From Pseudo-nitzschia pungens (taxonomy: Eukaryota; Bacillariophyta; Bacillariophyceae; Bacillariales; Bacillariaceae): 64,000 bases of DNA. Under the pieces are notes generated by a model. It ran no database searches. It was not told where the DNA came from and was given only the letters and a program-made list of their open reading frames with translations. Below are positions 1-9,574 of this stretch, one piece after another. Each line of letters opens with the position of its first letter. The first letter of the stretch is position 1. A program made the translations under genes and the position numbers. Location: assembly GCA_037355855.1 (NCBI GenBank), contig CM074760.1, forward strand, positions 1,356,501 through 1,420,500, in the 5' to 3' direction.

Positions 1-431
1 AAACATGGTATCGCAGAACTGGTCACAAAACCGGAGTATTTGAGAGATTTGTTAATCCGAGCGAATAGGGCTTCTGGAATCACCTGTTCTCGAGAGGGAT
101 GCAAGCCACCAACACAATCTGATCTCCAATGATACGGACTTCAGAAGACAATTAAAATTGTATTGGGAGAGTAGGATAGAAATAGACGAAATAGACACAA
201 AAATGAGAACCGATACTTCGGATTATTGATTTTAATCGGCGGAACAGTGTGAAGTTTGGATCACGCAGGAGCTACCGTCAAGTTGATCGCTACTCTGTTT
301 GATGTTTGTAGCAATAGAGAAAGAACGGAGTTCTTTTCTCGTAAAGATCACGATGCGAACCGCTTTTCTGCGGATCACCGATGTTTCAAACAAAGCTATG
401 CTTCTCTTCGCTTTTAAAGAAGTAAAATCGA
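1..431. other. Left-edge non-coding stretch
   Basis: No convincing gene. The short frames here show no domain or compositional bias. It is the downstream flank of the aldo-keto reductase gene that ends at 432 on the minus strand. Confidence 0.4.
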
Positions 432-1847
432 TCATGCAATGTCGGTGGGATCCCAATCAGGACCGGTGATGTCAGTATCGCTCCAACCGTCCGTCCTACC
501 GAGTTTTCCCGCTTTGTAGTTAACATTCAGACCGTCCAAAATGTCCATTTCTTCGCGTGTTAGCATCGTATCTTTGTTCGCATCGGAACTCGACGTCGCC
601 ATCTTTCCGTTACTTATCACGAATCCTCCGCCGTACGAATTTTCTGCAATTGCCACCCGCTCGATTTTGGAGCCCGAACCGGACCTCGGAACACAAATGT
701 ATCCTTTTTGCAGGGACCACTTTACCATGACTTGAGCCTTTGTGATTCCTTTTCTGGCAGCAATCTGGGACAAAACATCCCATTGCTCGCTCGGTCCATT
801 GGCGCCAGACAATTTTGACCACGCAGCACACGACACAGCAATTCCATTCTTGTCGCAAAACTCCACTACATCCGAATGCGTGTTAAATGGACTAAGTTCG
901 AGCTGATTGACAACTGGTAACGGAAGCCCCGCTGCAACGATCTCCTTCAGTGGCCTTAGCCCGTAGTTACAGACACCAATGGATCGAATGATGGGTGACG
1001 ACGACGGCTTTGTAGTCGTTGTTCGATCGCCCCCCCCTTGCTGTAGATCGACGAGGGCCCGATAAGTAGCCAGGCGCGTTTCTGAGTTTGTGAGTGGCGA
1101 ATGAATCGAAACCATATCCAGGTAGTCGACCCCCAATGTTTCCATCGCATTCAAAACAGCCCGTCGGACCTTATCTGGGTCGGTGGATTGCTCCTCGTTC
1201 GAGAGTTTGTACGACAAAAACAACTCTTTTCGCCGCCGCTTTGCACCGCCCCTCTTCGACCCTCCGTAGTAGGTCTTTGTTTGATACGCATGAGCTGCGT
1301 CCAGAAGGTCGATCAGCTCTGGTTTTTCTTCGAGCGCCAATTTCGTTCGACCGTATTTCAAATATGTTCGAATCGTCTTTCCAATCTCGGCATTGGACTG
1401 GTATTGTGTGGCGAGATCTAAGTGTGTCACGCCGGATCGCAACGCCAACGCAGCGCACCGTTCCGCTTTGTCGGCTGCAGTCTTGTAGAAGGAATAACCA
1501 ACCCTCGGAATATCCAGCGTGGTGGGTGATGACATCGACGCGGACGTCATTCTGACGGGAACAGAGAGGATCGGAGGAGGATTCTCCGACGGAATCACAG
1601 AATGAAAAACATTCGACACCTCGCTATCACTGCTTCCTACAGCACCGATAGAAGTCGAGACCTCTTCTGCATTAGAACGTTTCGCCGAGATGACAGCAGC
1701 TGCGGTGGCAGCAGCTTTTGCAATGGCATCTCTGCGACCCAGCTCTGGAGGGCTCAGAGCACTGCCATATTTCTCCGCAAGCAGCAGCAGCAGCAGCAGC
1801 AGCGGGTAGAAGAATGTGACCAAAGAAAAGCGTGAAGGTGTGATCAT
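432..1847 (-). CDS. Aldo-keto reductase, probably organelle-targeted
   Basis: NAD(P)H-dependent reductase of the aldo-keto reductase superfamily, 471 aa. The TIM-barrel tetrad is visible: Asp144 (THLDLA), Tyr149 (TQY), Lys214 (FLSYKLS) and His249 (VSIHSP), followed by the family signatures SIGVCNYG, VVNQLELSPF and a late CVPRSGS stretch (Pro-Arg-Ser phosphate-binding type). The longest frame opens with GTG; the ATG at 1847 is chosen because it places a signal peptide at the N-terminus whose hydrophobic core is a run of leucines (residues 16-23). This is followed by GSALSPP and then RRDAIAKAAATAAA, which resembles a twin-arginine thylakoid signal. A plastid, perhaps lumenal, location is inference. 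It has two lineage-type insertions (lysine/arginine-rich near 195-207 and TTTTKPSSS). Substrate cannot be told. It is divergent from the next gene, with about 530 bp between starts. Confidence 0.85.
   Translation of the reverse strand: MITPSRFSLVTFFYPLLLLLLLLAEKYGSALSPPELGRRDAIAKAAATAAAVISAKRSNAEEVSTSIGAVGSSDSEVSNVFHSVIPSENPPPILSVPVRMTSASMSSPTTLDIPRVGYSFYKTAADKAERCAALALRSGVTHLDLATQYQSNAEIGKTIRTYLKYGRTKLALEEKPELIDLLDAAHAYQTKTYYGGSKRGGAKRRRKELFLSYKLSNEEQSTDPDKVRRAVLNAMETLGVDYLDMVSIHSPLTNSETRLATYRALVDLQQGGGDRTTTTKPSSSPIIRSIGVCNYGLRPLKEIVAAGLPLPVVNQLELSPFNTHSDVVEFCDKNGIAVSCAAWSKLSGANGPSEQWDVLSQIAARKGITKAQVMVKWSLQKGYICVPRSGSGSKIERVAIAENSYGGGFVISNGKMATSSSDANKDTMLTREEMDILDGLNVNYKAGKLGRTDGWSDTDITGPDWDPTDIA
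1781..1803 (-). repeat. CTG/CAG trinucleotide run coding for signal-peptide leucines
   Basis: A perfect GCA/CAG run on the plus strand, read as CTG (Leu) codons on the minus strand. It makes the hydrophobic core of the aldo-keto reductase signal peptide. Confidence 0.9.
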
Positions 1848-2376
1848 CACGATATTCGTTTTGCACACCGCGTGTAGAGGAAATATCCTGTTCCTATCTG
1901 AACCAGTTGTTCAATGTTTGAAGAGGGGGTGTGGATTGTGCATTCTGCTGTCATCATCCTTCACATTCCGTTGGATTCTCAAAGATATCATAGTTCGTGC
2001 CGTTACGGTAGCTGACTTGACACTTCTTTAGATGTGATTACAACACGTTACCTTACGTACGAACTAGCTCTCCTCCATCCGATCAGGAATCAGGATTCAT
2101 TACGTAAGATACTCATGATTCACCCTTACGATGCTCATGCGGGAATGAGAATGCCGGCTTCGATGACTGGTAACAACGACGTGCTCACTTGAATTTTGAA
2201 TTCGGCGTTGACTGCTGTGAAGAAACTAGGTCGTTGTTCTCAGCGAGGTTGTTCTTGTTTAGCCTCGAGACTCGAGATTCCAGAATGAATCTCAAAATGA
2301 CAATCAGTACCAGTATCATCAGCGGCTCCAAGCTGCTCTTCCTCTGAACGGCGATAACCTATTCCCACCATTGACC
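1848..2376. other. Divergent intergenic region (shared upstream region)
   Basis: Lies between the starts of two divergent genes. It holds scattered TAC-type motifs such as ACCTTACGTACG near 2050 and TTACGTAAG near 2100, typical of all spacers in this window. No TATA box or other core promoter element is convincing. Confidence 0.4.
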
Positions 2377-3213
2377 ATGGCTCATAGTTCGATTCCATTC
2401 CTGTTTGTTTTTCTTTGGTTCGTTTGTCATTCCGCATGCATGTCTCAATACACAGACCCGGAAAGTGAGGAAAACGGGGAAAGCGGCTATCGGGTCCCGC
2501 CTTCGAACAACCGCGTAAAAATCGACCAAGTCGCACCATTCGACACGGACATACGGGGAGATTGCCGCGATCTCCTCGAGTATTGTCAGTCTCACGTCTT
2601 CGGGCACGTCTATCTTCAATGCCCCGGTCTTTGCACGAGATTTTTGCAAGAAGAGGGAATGATCGGAACGGCGCACGACAATCCGGATGCTCTCTACGAA
2701 GCGGGTTTGCTCCGCACTTACTCCAAACACGGGACCGGAACCGTCGACGCCGACCGCTTCGAGGGTTATGTCCTGGTCTTTGCGATAGTGCCGCTTTTGC
2801 CGGGAATGGCAACGTATTACCAAAACGTGATGGAACACCTGCACGGTCTCTTCACCCCCCGGGTCGAGTTCGTGATTCTTCCGATGGATCTCGAACTCCG
2901 AGACAAAATACATCTAGCTCGAGACAATGATCACGGCAAGGTCGTGGTTTTGGAAGAAGAATCTGCATTTACTCTCGCCGAGACGCATCCCTGGGTGAAA
3001 CACCTGAGTGCTGTCAAGCCAAGGTCGGGCTTCGGGACCAAGGAACACGGAGATGGTTCGACCGTGGAACAGCGACCATTGCAAACCGATCGTGTGTCCG
3101 TCTACATCGTCAGCGCCGATGGATATTACGTGGAGCAGTTGATAGCACCGAGCATGAGTAAACTCAAAGAACGAATCCGCATCTACACGAAAACCATCGA
3201 CTACGAATTGTGA
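2377..3213 (+). CDS. Secreted glutathione-peroxidase-like (thioredoxin-fold) protein, paralogue 1
   Basis: A 278-aa protein without an assigned function. The ATG at 2377 sits in a strong ACCATGG context and gives a clean signal peptide (FLFVFLWFVCHSACMSQ); the upstream in-frame TTG is not used. A Cys-rich segment follows (CRDLLEYCQ, then QCPGLC), reminiscent of an ShK-type toxin-like fold but not a full match. The body has EGYVLVFAIVPLLPGMATYY, then VEFVILPMD, and near the C-terminus VYIVSADGYYVEQLIAP. These parallel the beta1-helix1, beta2 and C-terminal strand of glutathione peroxidases (FLVxxxGxxxxRxxP), but the usual catalytic Cys/Sec position after beta1 carries Pro-Leu-Leu-Pro, so peroxidase activity is unlikely. 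The same landmarks recur in the gene at 12161-13036. Family assignment is inference from these motifs. Confidence 0.7.
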   Translation: MAHSSIPFLFVFLWFVCHSACMSQYTDPESEENGESGYRVPPSNNRVKIDQVAPFDTDIRGDCRDLLEYCQSHVFGHVYLQCPGLCTRFLQEEGMIGTAHDNPDALYEAGLLRTYSKHGTGTVDADRFEGYVLVFAIVPLLPGMATYYQNVMEHLHGLFTPRVEFVILPMDLELRDKIHLARDNDHGKVVVLEEESAFTLAETHPWVKHLSAVKPRSGFGTKEHGDGSTVEQRPLQTDRVSVYIVSADGYYVEQLIAPSMSKLKERIRIYTKTIDYEL

Positions 3214-3443
3214 TTCGCCCGGTATCTCAGTGCCGATCCTAGCTTGTATTCTGATGTGCGAAACAGGAATTTGTTTGGGAATCGAGGAGACACGAGAATG
3301 TTGCAATAGACAAGATGCCGTCACAACAACGAAATGTGGAAAAACCAAGAACCAATAATTTGAGGATTAAGATTGTATCTTCTCGTTTGTTGGAAGGATC
3401 GATCCACCCTGTACTTGCCCATGGCAGCATTCCCACCGCGTCA

Positions 3444-5000
3444 TCACTGAGAGGTCGGAGCTGTAGCGTGAGACTGCTGCTGGAGTAGCATGGGACCACC
3501 ATTTCGGAACAGGTGATAGACGACGCTCGCTTCCCGACGGCGCGTTGCAGAGGTCACATTCCGGCCGCCCAGAATCCGGATCGACGATCGGTACGGTGAC
3601 CGCGTCCGTCTCGGGACACTCCAGTCATCGTCGTGCTCGTCTAGCTCGTCGATGGCCAGGGGCTGTTCCAGCAGGAGCGGCCAGAGGTTTCTCGAGAATA
3701 GATCGTTGTTGGAAAAGACGTCGCGCCGTTTTGCTCGGTTCGCGTCCAAGAAAAACTGAACGGATTTGTCCCAGTCAAAGACGTCAATGGATTCGAGAAC
3801 GACCTGGTTGTATCGGAGACCTCGAAGGATGGCGTCCCGAATGCTGTGGTGCACGACACACCGGATTCCTTGCCGTAGCCTGATGGTTTTGAGCGAATGC
3901 AGAGAGGATCTCAGATGGATTGAAAGTATCGATTCGATGGCCCGTGGTGTCAGTTTGTTGAATCTAATGTCCAGGTGTTCGAGGCTCTCGGGGTGGTTGG
4001 GATCCGAGCACAAGACATCCATAATGCGCAGCAACGCCGAATTTCGCAAATTGCAGCCGTTTACTACCAATTTCTTCAGTCGATTCGTCTTTCTTATCAG
4101 TGCAGCAATAAGGCAATCAATAGTCAAAGGAGCCCCAATGATCGGTGCCTGTGCTTCTGGTAGTGACTGCGGCGGTTGCTGTTCCTGTTCCTGAGGATGA
4201 GCTGCCGATGGGTTGCCGCCGGCGCCGGGGCCGATCTCTGATGCGCGTGGCTCGTCGTCGTCGCACACACCCACCAAATGGAGTTCCTCGAAATTGGCAC
4301 AATACGGCGATCCTAGCAATATCTCCATGATCCAGGGGCTGCACTCTTGCATCTGTATTCGTTTCCAATGCCGACCCCGATGCTCTACCAGATCGCGAAC
4401 CGCATTCCACAGCTGGGAACGCAATGCCTCGTTGCCGTCAACGCCGTCCCCGGTTCTTTGTACGGACAATCCCCGGATGCCTTTCAGAATCACCGAAGAG
4501 CTGCGGTGTCCCTTGGAAGCAAATGTCTTTGATCGAATTTCCTCGACAACATTCTCTACTGTGTCGCCTTCTATCCGCAGTTCGTCATCATCATCGTCGC
4601 CATCGTCATCTGTTCTTTCCGATTCTGGTGTAGTTGTAAGAGTTTTCTCAAAATACCTCGGTCTCTTTTTCGTGAGTGCGGCATTGAATTCATTGCAGCG
4701 AGGAGCGTCACCAAACCCACCCCCCGTTAGAGATTGTGCGGCCCGTGTTTGGGGAAACGTCGGTGTGAGCGGAGAAAGATGGGTCCTCGGCCCTCTGTGC
4801 CACGAAGAAACGGGACTACCGTTGCTGAATTGTGGGGAAGATTTGTTTCTAGACGTCGCTGGTTGTATAGCTTCCTGGACGAACGAAGCAGTCCAGGAAC
4901 AGGTGTCCCGCCGTAGTTGTTCCGCAGCACCGACACGATACGATAGAACCACTCGGTGCCCGGACCCGTTCCTCTCGGAAGGTGTATCGTTTGTCGTCAT
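3444..5000 (-). CDS. Leucine-rich-repeat protein (RNase-inhibitor type)
   Basis: A 518-aa protein, single exon, ATG at 5000. The N-terminal 140 residues are basic, Ser/Thr-rich and low in complexity. An acidic run (DDDGDDDDDE) lies around residue 135. Residues about 230-410 contain leucine-rich repeats of the ribonuclease-inhibitor kind (FEELHLVGVC, LKKLVVNGCNLRNSALL, LEHLDIRFNKLTPRAIESIL, LKTIRLRQG). The C-terminus has an NLWPLLLEQ stretch and ends with ASVVYHLFRNGGPML. No signal peptide, TM segment or effector domain is visible, so an intracellular protein-binding role is the most that can be inferred. Confidence in the gene is high; the biological role is unknown. Confidence 0.75.
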   Translation of the reverse strand: MTTNDTPSERNGSGHRVVLSYRVGAAEQLRRDTCSWTASFVQEAIQPATSRNKSSPQFSNGSPVSSWHRGPRTHLSPLTPTFPQTRAAQSLTGGGFGDAPRCNEFNAALTKKRPRYFEKTLTTTPESERTDDDGDDDDDELRIEGDTVENVVEEIRSKTFASKGHRSSSVILKGIRGLSVQRTGDGVDGNEALRSQLWNAVRDLVEHRGRHWKRIQMQECSPWIMEILLGSPYCANFEELHLVGVCDDDEPRASEIGPGAGGNPSAAHPQEQEQQPPQSLPEAQAPIIGAPLTIDCLIAALIRKTNRLKKLVVNGCNLRNSALLRIMDVLCSDPNHPESLEHLDIRFNKLTPRAIESILSIHLRSSLHSLKTIRLRQGIRCVVHHSIRDAILRGLRYNQVVLESIDVFDWDKSVQFFLDANRAKRRDVFSNNDLFSRNLWPLLLEQPLAIDELDEHDDDWSVPRRTRSPYRSSIRILGGRNVTSATRRREASVVYHLFRNGGPMLLQQQSHATAPTSQ

Positions 5001-5769
5001 GATGCTTGTGGTAGACTCGGCTAGACCAGACTAGACTAGACTGGACTAGCAGACTCTGTGTCTTACTTGAGAGGAGCAATCGATGATTCGATTCCGTGCA
5101 CAAACCGCATTCGTGGCGTGACATCTCCGGTTGCGAGACCACAACGCAAACCAAGCTTGTTCTTTTGGAACGTTCGAAGCATAATTCTTCTCGTTTTGAT
5201 CGGGGTTGATCGACGATGATCCCTCCCAATACCATCTGTTGAACTGGTACCGGCGTAAGGTACCTTACTGAACTACAAACCCCGTGCTTTCCTACGAGAT
5301 CCCGGGTAAGATTACCGTACTGGTAACAGTGGTGTTACGAGATGTGGTATCCGAGCCGAACGTGGAACCGGCCAGCCGCAGTGGCCGAAAACAGCCGACT
5401 CACTCACGACGCCCATGCCAAGGTGCGCCAAAATCTCATTCCTGGGACTTGAGAGAGTCACGGTACGGATCGAACTTGGGTTGTTGGTCTACCAGGTACA
5501 CACGTAAGTAATTACGTTAACCTTACTTCGTACTTTTACATGTTTGTACCGTACGTACGGAGGTAGTGTTTGCTTTGGCTATGCGGATGATGGACAGATT
5601 GGTCATTATCACCGCTGATGACCCATCCGGCCACTTGCGGCCACGTGCGACGTGCGCCCTGTCCATGATATGCTAACCTTACCGTATGTATCGTATTTAT
5701 GATAAATGATCCGGTACACGTACGATAGACTGGCACGGTACGTACGGTACCATAATACCCATCTCCCAC

Positions 5770-5791
5770 GTGTGTGTGTGTGTGTGTGTGT
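5770..5791. repeat. GT dinucleotide microsatellite
   Basis: Eleven uninterrupted GT units in intergenic DNA, ended by TACCGGTAC. Confidence 0.9.
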
Positions 5792-6536
5792 ACCGGTACA
5801 TTCAAAATAAGGCCTTACTCCGCATGAACCGATCAACGAACATTATTGTTTCAAAATAGGGCGGTCCATCCAAAGCGCGCCAAAAAATTTGTCAATTTGT
5901 CAATTCGTTCGATACGGGGCCTAAGATGACACTCAATTTTCGAGGAGGTCCGTCGTCCAAAAACAATCCCTCGGCCTCCCGGAACCCTGCGAGTGTCGGA
6001 GACAGTGGGACCCCGCTTCTCCACCCTTCCCAGCCGCAATCGCAACCACCTCGATCAACGAAAATAGAAAAAATAATTCGTCCAATACGGCACGTATCTA
6101 CTTATAAGTAAGGCTTGCTTGTACTTGGACGATACTCCAATTTGTGTTCGCCTTGCGCCATCGGTCGATCGATCGATTGACAAATTGTTGAGAGAGAAAG
6201 ATCGTGACATCATACGGTACTCGGACGAGTAAGGTAGTTATCGAATAGAATCCGTCCGCAATTGTGCAACGGAACGGAACGGCGTCGAGCACCAGCGGCA
6301 ACGGCGGTTCCACGTCCGAAGAGGCAGAAGAAGGACATTGCACCACACTACATTCAGCGGTTCGAGAACTCGACACACCACCCTATATAGATCACATCAC
6401 ATCACATCACATCAGGTCGCGGTCGCGGTTTCTGTCTCTGTCTCTGTTTCGGACTCGGTCTCCGTTTGTATACCGCACAAGAAATCTTGTCTGCAACATC
6501 CATCACATCCATCGGTCGACCGAATCTTCTTTCCTC

Positions 6537-6606
6537 GCATCGCATTCCATTCCATCGCATCCCATCGCATCCCATTCCACTCCACTTCATTCCATTCCAT
6601 TCCGCA
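6537..6606 (+). repeat. CATTC/CATCGCATTC degenerate simple repeat in a probable 5' leader
   Basis: A pyrimidine-rich imperfect pentamer/decamer array ending just before the ATG at 6619. Translation of this tract in frame gives only a His/Pro/Ser/Phe-repeat peptide, which is why it is treated as untranslated. Confidence 0.65.
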
Positions 6607-6618
6607 CATGCGACAACC

Positions 6619-8604
6619 ATGGGGACGAACATTCACGCGCTGGCACATCGGTTGACGGCTCTGTCCATGGCTTGCCTGGCTTCCGCTGCCTTTGTCTTGT
6701 GCGCTCTTTCCGGGTTTGGTTGCTCCTTTGTTCGAATCACGCCGCTGGACGGACGCAGCATTGGCAATGCCTACGGCGACGAATACGTAAGGTTATTCGA
6801 CTCCGAATCCCAATTCGAATCCCAATTCGAATCCGACGATCCGCAAGACGACGGGACGGCCTATCTGGGGGTGCGGTGCCTGTCGGGCGCCGATGCCTTT
6901 TTCTACGCGCCCGACGGAGGCACCGATCGGCTGTGGAGCCTCGGCCGGCTCTTTTTGTACATCGGGCTGGCCCTGGGCTCTTCCACCGCCGCCTTTGCGT
7001 GGCTGCTGACGTCCTGCGTCCGGCCCACGGCTCCGCGGTGGAGGATCCTCTCCGTCCTGGCGGCGTGCGCGGCGGTCTTTCAGATCCCCGTCTTTCTGGT
7101 CTTTGAGAGCGACAACTGCAACTTCGACGTCTTTCGCCAGATCTGCGCGCTCGGCCCGAGCGCCTATCTGAACGTGGCCAGCGTCGCGATCTGGATCGTC
7201 ACGACCGTCTGGGTCCAGTGCCTCCCAGCGCCCCGCTGGGACGAGGAGCTGGACGCCTGGAGGGTGGACCACGGATCGTCCTCGTCCCTGCACGATGCGC
7301 GCAGTCGCGATGGGAGCGGCATCAGCAAGGACACGGGCAACAGCCACAGCCACAGCCACAGCCATAGCAACAGCTACTACGGCAATGGAAATGGAAATGG
7401 AAACGGCACGGTGGAAACCACCCAGAACGATTCCGGCGACCTGGAACACCAGCCGCAGCGAAACGGCGCAACCCCCGCGATCGGCTTTGGTCGAAACCGG
7501 AGCCCGGGCCACTCGCACTCAAACTCGCACTCGCGCTCGCATTCGTCCGGGAGCGGTTCGGGTCAGCACCGCGACTGGGCCACCAACGCCTCGCACAACG
7601 ACGACTCCTCCGCGCCCACCAACGCCATGAAGCGAAGCCTGGCCGCGCGGCCGAGGGAGGCCGCTCGGAACAGAAACCAATACCAATACCAACACCAATA
7701 CCGAGCCGCAACCGCAACCGCAGCGGGACGAAGACAACCGCAACCGCAAAGACCGACCGCGGACGCCGCCAGGCCCTCGATCCTCAAGTCTCTGCTGAAC
7801 AAGAGCAACCGTTCGATGCTCCAGCCGACCCGATCCGCCCCCGAGCGGTCCTCCTCGTTGTCCCGCGCGGAAACCGGCGCGGTGCCGTCCGGGGAGCCGG
7901 AATCGCCCGCCCGGGGCTTTGCCGAGGGAATCGACGATCCGCGACTCCGATCGAGCTTCGACGAGACCCTGGACACGTCCGGCGTCGCGGACAACGACCG
8001 CGACCCCGCCCCGGGATTTCACATCAGCTGCGTGTACGGGGACGGTTCCCGACGGGAAGCCCACTTTCCCTCGATCGCGAATTGCTGCATAGGCATGGGG
8101 CTGCCCACCGAGGACGACGAAGCCACCGGCTTCCGGACGTTCCGGCGCGTTCCGAGCGATTTCCGCGCGGTGGAACGCGACGACGGAAGGGGCGGCCGCA
8201 ACGGCGGCGGCGACGACGACGTCAACTACGGCAACGATAACGACGATAATGACGACGACAAGAACCGCAGCGGCGACGACGACTTTTTGGTCCGAAAACT
8301 CCGGCGGGAGGAACGAGCCGCCGCGAGACGGAACGCCGCCAGCGAGAGGGCGCCCATTGCCTCACTCCGGTTCGTGACCAATCCCTGCCTCAACCGACGA
8401 ACCGCGAGCCCAAACGGAACCCGAAACGGAACCGCGCATTCATATGCATATGCAAACGGAAACGACGACGGATTCCCAAACGACGACGTGAGCGAAATGA
8501 CGCGCGGGAGTGGCTGGGCCTCGGGGGTCAGCGAGATACTCGACGACGACGACCTGAGGCACCAGCCCCGGGCGGTTCTGGAGGAACTCCGAAACCAATA
8601 CTAA
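6619..8604 (+). CDS. Four-TM (claudin-like topology) protein with long low-complexity tail
   Basis: A 661-aa protein of unknown function. The start is placed at 6619 (ACAACCATGGGG) because the frame upstream is simple repeat. Four hydrophobic segments are clear: about 12-34, 107-131, 141-162 and 181-202. The loop between TM1 and TM2 is long, with cysteine 87 (LGVRCLSG); the TM3-TM4 loop carries two cysteines (ESDNCNFDVFRQICALG), so disulfides outside the membrane are plausible. The remaining 450 residues are presumably cytosolic and are built largely from near-tandem codons: HSHSHSHS, NGNGNGNG, SHSNSHSRSHS, QYQYQHQYR, and Asp-rich runs. GC content is clearly higher than in the flanks. Four-TM proteins with such tails are common in diatoms; a specific function cannot be given. 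Confidence 0.7.
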   Translation: MGTNIHALAHRLTALSMACLASAAFVLCALSGFGCSFVRITPLDGRSIGNAYGDEYVRLFDSESQFESQFESDDPQDDGTAYLGVRCLSGADAFFYAPDGGTDRLWSLGRLFLYIGLALGSSTAAFAWLLTSCVRPTAPRWRILSVLAACAAVFQIPVFLVFESDNCNFDVFRQICALGPSAYLNVASVAIWIVTTVWVQCLPAPRWDEELDAWRVDHGSSSSLHDARSRDGSGISKDTGNSHSHSHSHSNSYYGNGNGNGNGTVETTQNDSGDLEHQPQRNGATPAIGFGRNRSPGHSHSNSHSRSHSSGSGSGQHRDWATNASHNDDSSAPTNAMKRSLAARPREAARNRNQYQYQHQYRAATATAAGRRQPQPQRPTADAARPSILKSLLNKSNRSMLQPTRSAPERSSSLSRAETGAVPSGEPESPARGFAEGIDDPRLRSSFDETLDTSGVADNDRDPAPGFHISCVYGDGSRREAHFPSIANCCIGMGLPTEDDEATGFRTFRRVPSDFRAVERDDGRGGRNGGGDDDVNYGNDNDDNDDDKNRSGDDDFLVRKLRREERAAARRNAASERAPIASLRFVTNPCLNRRTASPNGTRNGTAHSYAYANGNDDGFPNDDVSEMTRGSGWASGVSEILDDDDLRHQPRAVLEELRNQY

Positions 8605-8610
8605 TGATTT

Positions 8611-8630
8611 CGATCGATCGATCGATCGAT
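8611..8630. repeat. CGAT tetranucleotide repeat
   Basis: Five perfect CGAT units just after the stop codon of the four-TM protein gene, grading into imperfect GATATCGA/GATTGAGATT repeats. Confidence 0.85.
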
Positions 8631-8860
8631 GTTGATATCGATATTTTGATAGTTTGATATCGAGATTGAGATTAAGATTGAGATTGATATCGATCGCATC
8701 GGTCGGGTGGCCGGAGCATCGCGTGTAACACTATGGCATTGTAGAGTACGTACGAACTAGAAACTAAAGACAACAGTATCATTAACATAGAAAGTGAGCT
8801 TTTCATTACACCATTACTACTACCGTAATTGCCGTACTACTTGAATTTTTTGATTGATTA

Positions 8861-9110
8861 TACATCCGGGTTTTTTTACACTTATACATCCGGGTTTGTT
8901 TGACATTTTTACTTTTACATCCGGAATAAATTGAAATTTAAAAATACATCCGGGGTTTTTGACACTTATACATCCGGGTTTGTTTGACATTTAAAACTAT
9001 ACATCCGGGTTTTTTGGTACTTATACATCCGGGTTTGTTTGACATTTAAAACTATACATCCGGGTTTTTTTTTGACACATACGGTACATCCGGATTTGTT
9101 TGATGAAAAG
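8861..9110. repeat. TACATCCGG minisatellite with two-step (24/31 bp) periodicity
   Basis: Nine copies of a core TACATCCGG(G) followed by a T/G-rich stretch start at 8861, 8885, 8916, 8945, 8969, 9000, 9024, 9055 and 9085. Spacing is 24, 31, 29, 24, 31, 24, 31 and 30, i.e. two alternating unit lengths that make a roughly 55-bp higher-order unit. The third and ninth cores differ slightly (CCGGAATA, CCGGATTT). Confidence 0.9.
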
Positions 9111-9574
9111 TATTTCCATCGGTGTTTCCACTCTCGTCCAGCTTGTCGCCCGATGGGATGGCTTCCAAAAACAGTCGACGCGCTCGACTAAATCATCACA
9201 ACCGCTTTTTTGTAGAACGATGGATCGTATTGCGACCTACGAGTAAGATTACTCGTAAGCCTTACTGGCGACGACGACTGACTCACTCTCTGTGTTTGTA
9301 TCCGGTACAAGTTACACGTAAGGTTTACCGGTACAATACGTAGCTGTTGATTGACTCTCGCTGTCGGGAAAGTTACGTACCGGTATTCCTACCGTAACTT
9401 ACGTATTGTACATACCGGTACAGTGTCCCGAGTTTGGTTGCATCTCTTGCCGCGATCCGATCCCCGATGATGATATTCTTTGCCACTATCGTACCGGTAA
9501 CTTACTTGTTCTTCCAATTAGTTTTTGACACAAATTTAGAACTATCGCTAGACGACTCTGTCCCGCGAGGCACG

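Larger units (their letters stand above)
5001..6618. other. Intergenic region with simple repeats
   Basis: No gene recognised. It contains a CTAGACCAGACTAGACTAG-like run near 5022-5050, many CGTACG/ACCGGTAC/TAAGGTTAC-type motifs (5260-5730), a GT microsatellite (5770-5791), an ATCAC run (about 6392-6413), TCTGTCTC-like repeats (about 6430-6460) and a pyrimidine-rich CATTC/CATCGCATTC tract (about 6537-6606) directly before the next start codon. The last is probably the 5' leader of the gene at 6619. Confidence 0.5.
8605..9574. other. Intergenic region with ATCG repeat and minisatellite
   Basis: Opens with a perfect CGAT tetranucleotide run (8611-8630) and GATATCGA-like repeats to about 8690, followed by a minisatellite (8861-9110) and dense TAC-type motifs (9235-9500). 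No gene seen. Confidence 0.6.

Noticed and set aside
6466..6618. In-frame upstream extension of the four-TM protein
   Set aside because: It is translated CATTC simple repeat, and the ATG at 6619 has a good context followed by a TM segment.
9434..9574. Upstream extension of the FAD monooxygenase frame, including a hydrophobic stretch
   Set aside because: Frame opens with TTG and contains the ACCGGTAACTTACTTG spacer motif; internal ATGs at 9575 or 9611 give a cleaner signal peptide.
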